Shown piece after piece: positions 5,499 through 7,109 of a DNA stretch of 7,109 nucleotides (its first letter is position 1; every line of letters begins with the position of its first letter). The DNA is from Alistipes sp. (GTDB lineage: Bacteria > Bacteroidota > Bacteroidia > Bacteroidales > Rikenellaceae), in NCBI GenBank assembly GCA_028691095.1, contig JAQUZZ010000070.1, positions 1 to 7,109 on the forward strand. The letters are read 5' to 3'. The notes under the pieces were generated by a model. The model worked only from the letters and a program-made list of their open reading frames with translations, was not told the DNA's origin and did no database searches. The position numbers were made by a program, and so were the translations under genes.

Positions 5499-7109
5499 TC
5501 ACGGTTGCGCACCCACACGATCGGCCTTGGAACGAAAGAACCGAAAGAGATCGCCAAAACGACTCCCATTTTTCCGCACGACAAAACCCAGACCGGTTTC
5601 GGTTACCTCACCCTCCAGAATGCTTTCGTAGTCGGATTGCATGAAGAGTTTGAGAAAGAGCATCTGGGTCTTGGAGAGGCGGTATTCGATCGAGAAGTCG
5701 TCGATGAGGTTCTCTCGCAGATTCTCAGCCGCATTGGGCGCAGTGCTGTATTTCCCGCCGATCACGGCTTGGAGGCGATGGTTGAAAAGGGCTTTGGAGA
5801 TGCGATAGGAGTAGTCGGTGTGTGCCGTCTGCCCCGTTTGGGCATTTGCCTCGTAGGTGTTGACCCCAAAGCTGAGATCGACGCCGCGAAGCGAGTTCTG
5901 AGCCCAGCGATTCAGCTCGCGTTGCAGAAATTGGTTCAGGGGGTTTGAGGTGGTGGTGGCCGTCGTCCCCGCCACCGAATAGGTGTTGTAAACCAGGAGG
6001 TTCATGGCCTGTGAAGCGCGTTGCTCCGGTGTGAGTGAGGCAAGCTGGTTTTGCAGGGTCAGATCCTCCGGCGCGGTAAGGTCGAAGGTGACACTCAGGG
6101 TCTCCAGCGTGTTGCGGATCGAGACGATCACTTGAAAGAGCACGGTGCGCGACCCTCCGGCTCCGCTTCCCGAAACATTGACGCGCAGGTTCTCGACGGC
6201 CGTCAGATGGAGGGTGGGATCCTGAATCGACCCGCTCCAAGAGAGATAACTGCCGGGGTTGATGGAGAAAACCTTCTCGGAGATGAGCGGAGGACGATAG
6301 CGCACCTCTCCACGCTGCACCGTGTAGCGTCCCATGAGGCGGCTGTCGCCCTGCGGATCGAGGGTATAGGTCAGCTCCCCTCCCCCCTGTACGTTCACGC
6401 GACTCTGACCGTCCGAAGAGAGATCAAGGGTGATCGCTACCGTGGGGTCTATAAGGCCTTCGAGTTGGAGGTTCATGCCCCCCAGCCGGAGGGTCGGAAT
6501 CGGAGCGGTTTGCCATGAGGAAAGGGTGTCGGAGAAGTTTACAAATGTCACCAGATCTTGAGGTTGCAACTTCATTCCGGGCATCGTCGTGTTGTGCATG
6601 AGGTAATGGAGTTCAGTGTCTTGAAGCAGAGTGATCGACCCCCGCACAAACAGCGCACGCAACAATCCCTCGGCCGAGGCATCGAGCCCGAGGTAGGCTT
6701 GGCCGTAGAGGGTGGAATAGGGATTCTTTTTTACATCCATACACTGAAATCGCGTTGTGTGAGCCCGAATGTTCCCTTCCAAACGACGGTGCGGGTTCAG
6801 GCGTACCTCCCCGTCGAGGGAGAGTTGCGATCCGTCGGGGGCAATGATCCGCAGATCCTGCCACGGAAGTCGATTGTCCTGGATATGGAGTGTGTCGGAT
6901 TCGATCCGAAAGGAGGTGCCGACGTAGGGGATGGAGAAGGAGAGGGTGTCCAGATGCAACACCCCTTGCAACTGAGGTTTGCCAGCGTTCGTTTCGAGGC
7001 TTACTTCACCGGTCACGGCTCCCCCAAAGCGAGCTGTGGCGGGTGGTAGAAAGGCATTGGCAAGGTGGAAAGGCAGATGGGTGAGGCTTAAATGATCCTT
7101 TACAAGGAG
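5499..7109 (-). CDS. tamB: TamB, translocation/assembly module inner-membrane protein, C-terminal part (5' end outside window)
   Basis: TamB is an AsmA-like protein anchored in the inner membrane. It crosses the periplasm as a long beta-taco groove and docks on the Omp85 partner (here TamL), supporting outer-membrane assembly or lipid transport. The visible 536 residues are open to the window edge with no start or stop, so the N-terminal anchor and most of the groove are missing; complete family members are usually well over 1000 residues. The visible part alternates short beta-strands with Gly-rich turns (such as VTGEVSLET and LDGEVRLNP). It ends in the conserved DUF490 C-terminal domain: MNLLVYNTYS, then LNQFLQRELNRWAQ, SYRISKALFNHRLQAVIGG, FSIEYRLSK and TETGLGFVVRKN before the TGA at 5499. 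A GTG at 7016 is internal and not the real start. tamL follows 145 nt downstream on the same strand. Confidence 0.92.
   Translation of the reverse strand, partial: LLVKDHLSLTHLPFHLANAFLPPATARFGGAVTGEVSLETNAGKPQLQGVLHLDTLSFSIPYVGTSFRIESDTLHIQDNRLPWQDLRIIAPDGSQLSLDGEVRLNPHRRLEGNIRAHTTRFQCMDVKKNPYSTLYGQAYLGLDASAEGLLRALFVRGSITLLQDTELHYLMHNTTMPGMKLQPQDLVTFVNFSDTLSSWQTAPIPTLRLGGMNLQLEGLIDPTVAITLDLSSDGQSRVNVQGGGELTYTLDPQGDSRLMGRYTVQRGEVRYRPPLISEKVFSINPGSYLSWSGSIQDPTLHLTAVENLRVNVSGSGAGGSRTVLFQVIVSIRNTLETLSVTFDLTAPEDLTLQNQLASLTPEQRASQAMNLLVYNTYSVAGTTATTTSNPLNQFLQRELNRWAQNSLRGVDLSFGVNTYEANAQTGQTAHTDYSYRISKALFNHRLQAVIGGKYSTAPNAAENLRENLIDDFSIEYRLSKTQMLFLKLFMQSDYESILEGEVTETGLGFVVRKNGSRFGDLFRFFRSKADRVGAQP

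Noticed and set aside
5433..5948. 171-residue plus-strand frame opposite the end of tamB
   Set aside because: It is antisense to strongly conserved TamB C-terminal sequence, and its composition is that of a shadow frame in GC-rich DNA.

Overview
The window looks like ordinary chromosome from a member of the Bacteroidota, probably the Bacteroidales. The evidence is a lipoprotein-type TamL next to a TamB with a Bacteroidota-style C-terminus, one promoter core matching the Bacteroidota -7 consensus TAnnTTTG, no clear Shine-Dalgarno sequences, and a glycogen branching enzyme of the eukaryote-like GH13_8 type. The genus cannot be fixed from the sequence alone. No phage, transposon, CRISPR, tRNA or rRNA signal is visible.

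Layout. Positions 1-155 are non-coding leader with an inverted repeat and a weak promoter candidate. Positions 156-2225 (+) encode a complete 689-residue 1,4-alpha-glucan branching enzyme (glgB). It meets, tail to tail with a 4-nt overlap, a minus-strand HAD phosphatase of the phosphoglycolate-phosphatase type (2222-2878). Positions 2879-3060 hold the phosphatase leader, a TAnnTTTG promoter core and the terminator of the next gene, the last two overlapping. Positions 3061-5353 (-) are tamL, an outer-membrane Omp85-family lipoprotein gene broken by one frameshift at about 3764-3775. After a 145-nt gap, 5499-7109 (-) is the C-terminal part of tamB, which runs off the right edge of the window.

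How the genes relate. tamB and tamL encode the two partners of the translocation and assembly module: TamB spans the periplasm and TamL is the outer-membrane barrel. They lie in the order tamB then tamL on the minus strand. glgB (glycogen synthesis) and the HAD phosphatase (small phosphoester hydrolysis) are unrelated housekeeping functions that happen to be neighbours.

The most unusual observation is an 18-bp element, consensus CATMGCACnnTGTRCYTA (M = A/C), found once upstream of each of the three genes whose start lies in the window, always 12-14 nt before the start codon. It fixes the choice of start for tamL and may be a genome-wide leader or operator element. The second is the tamL frameshift, which is either an assembly error or a true disruption. 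I see no convincing new multi-gene system here.
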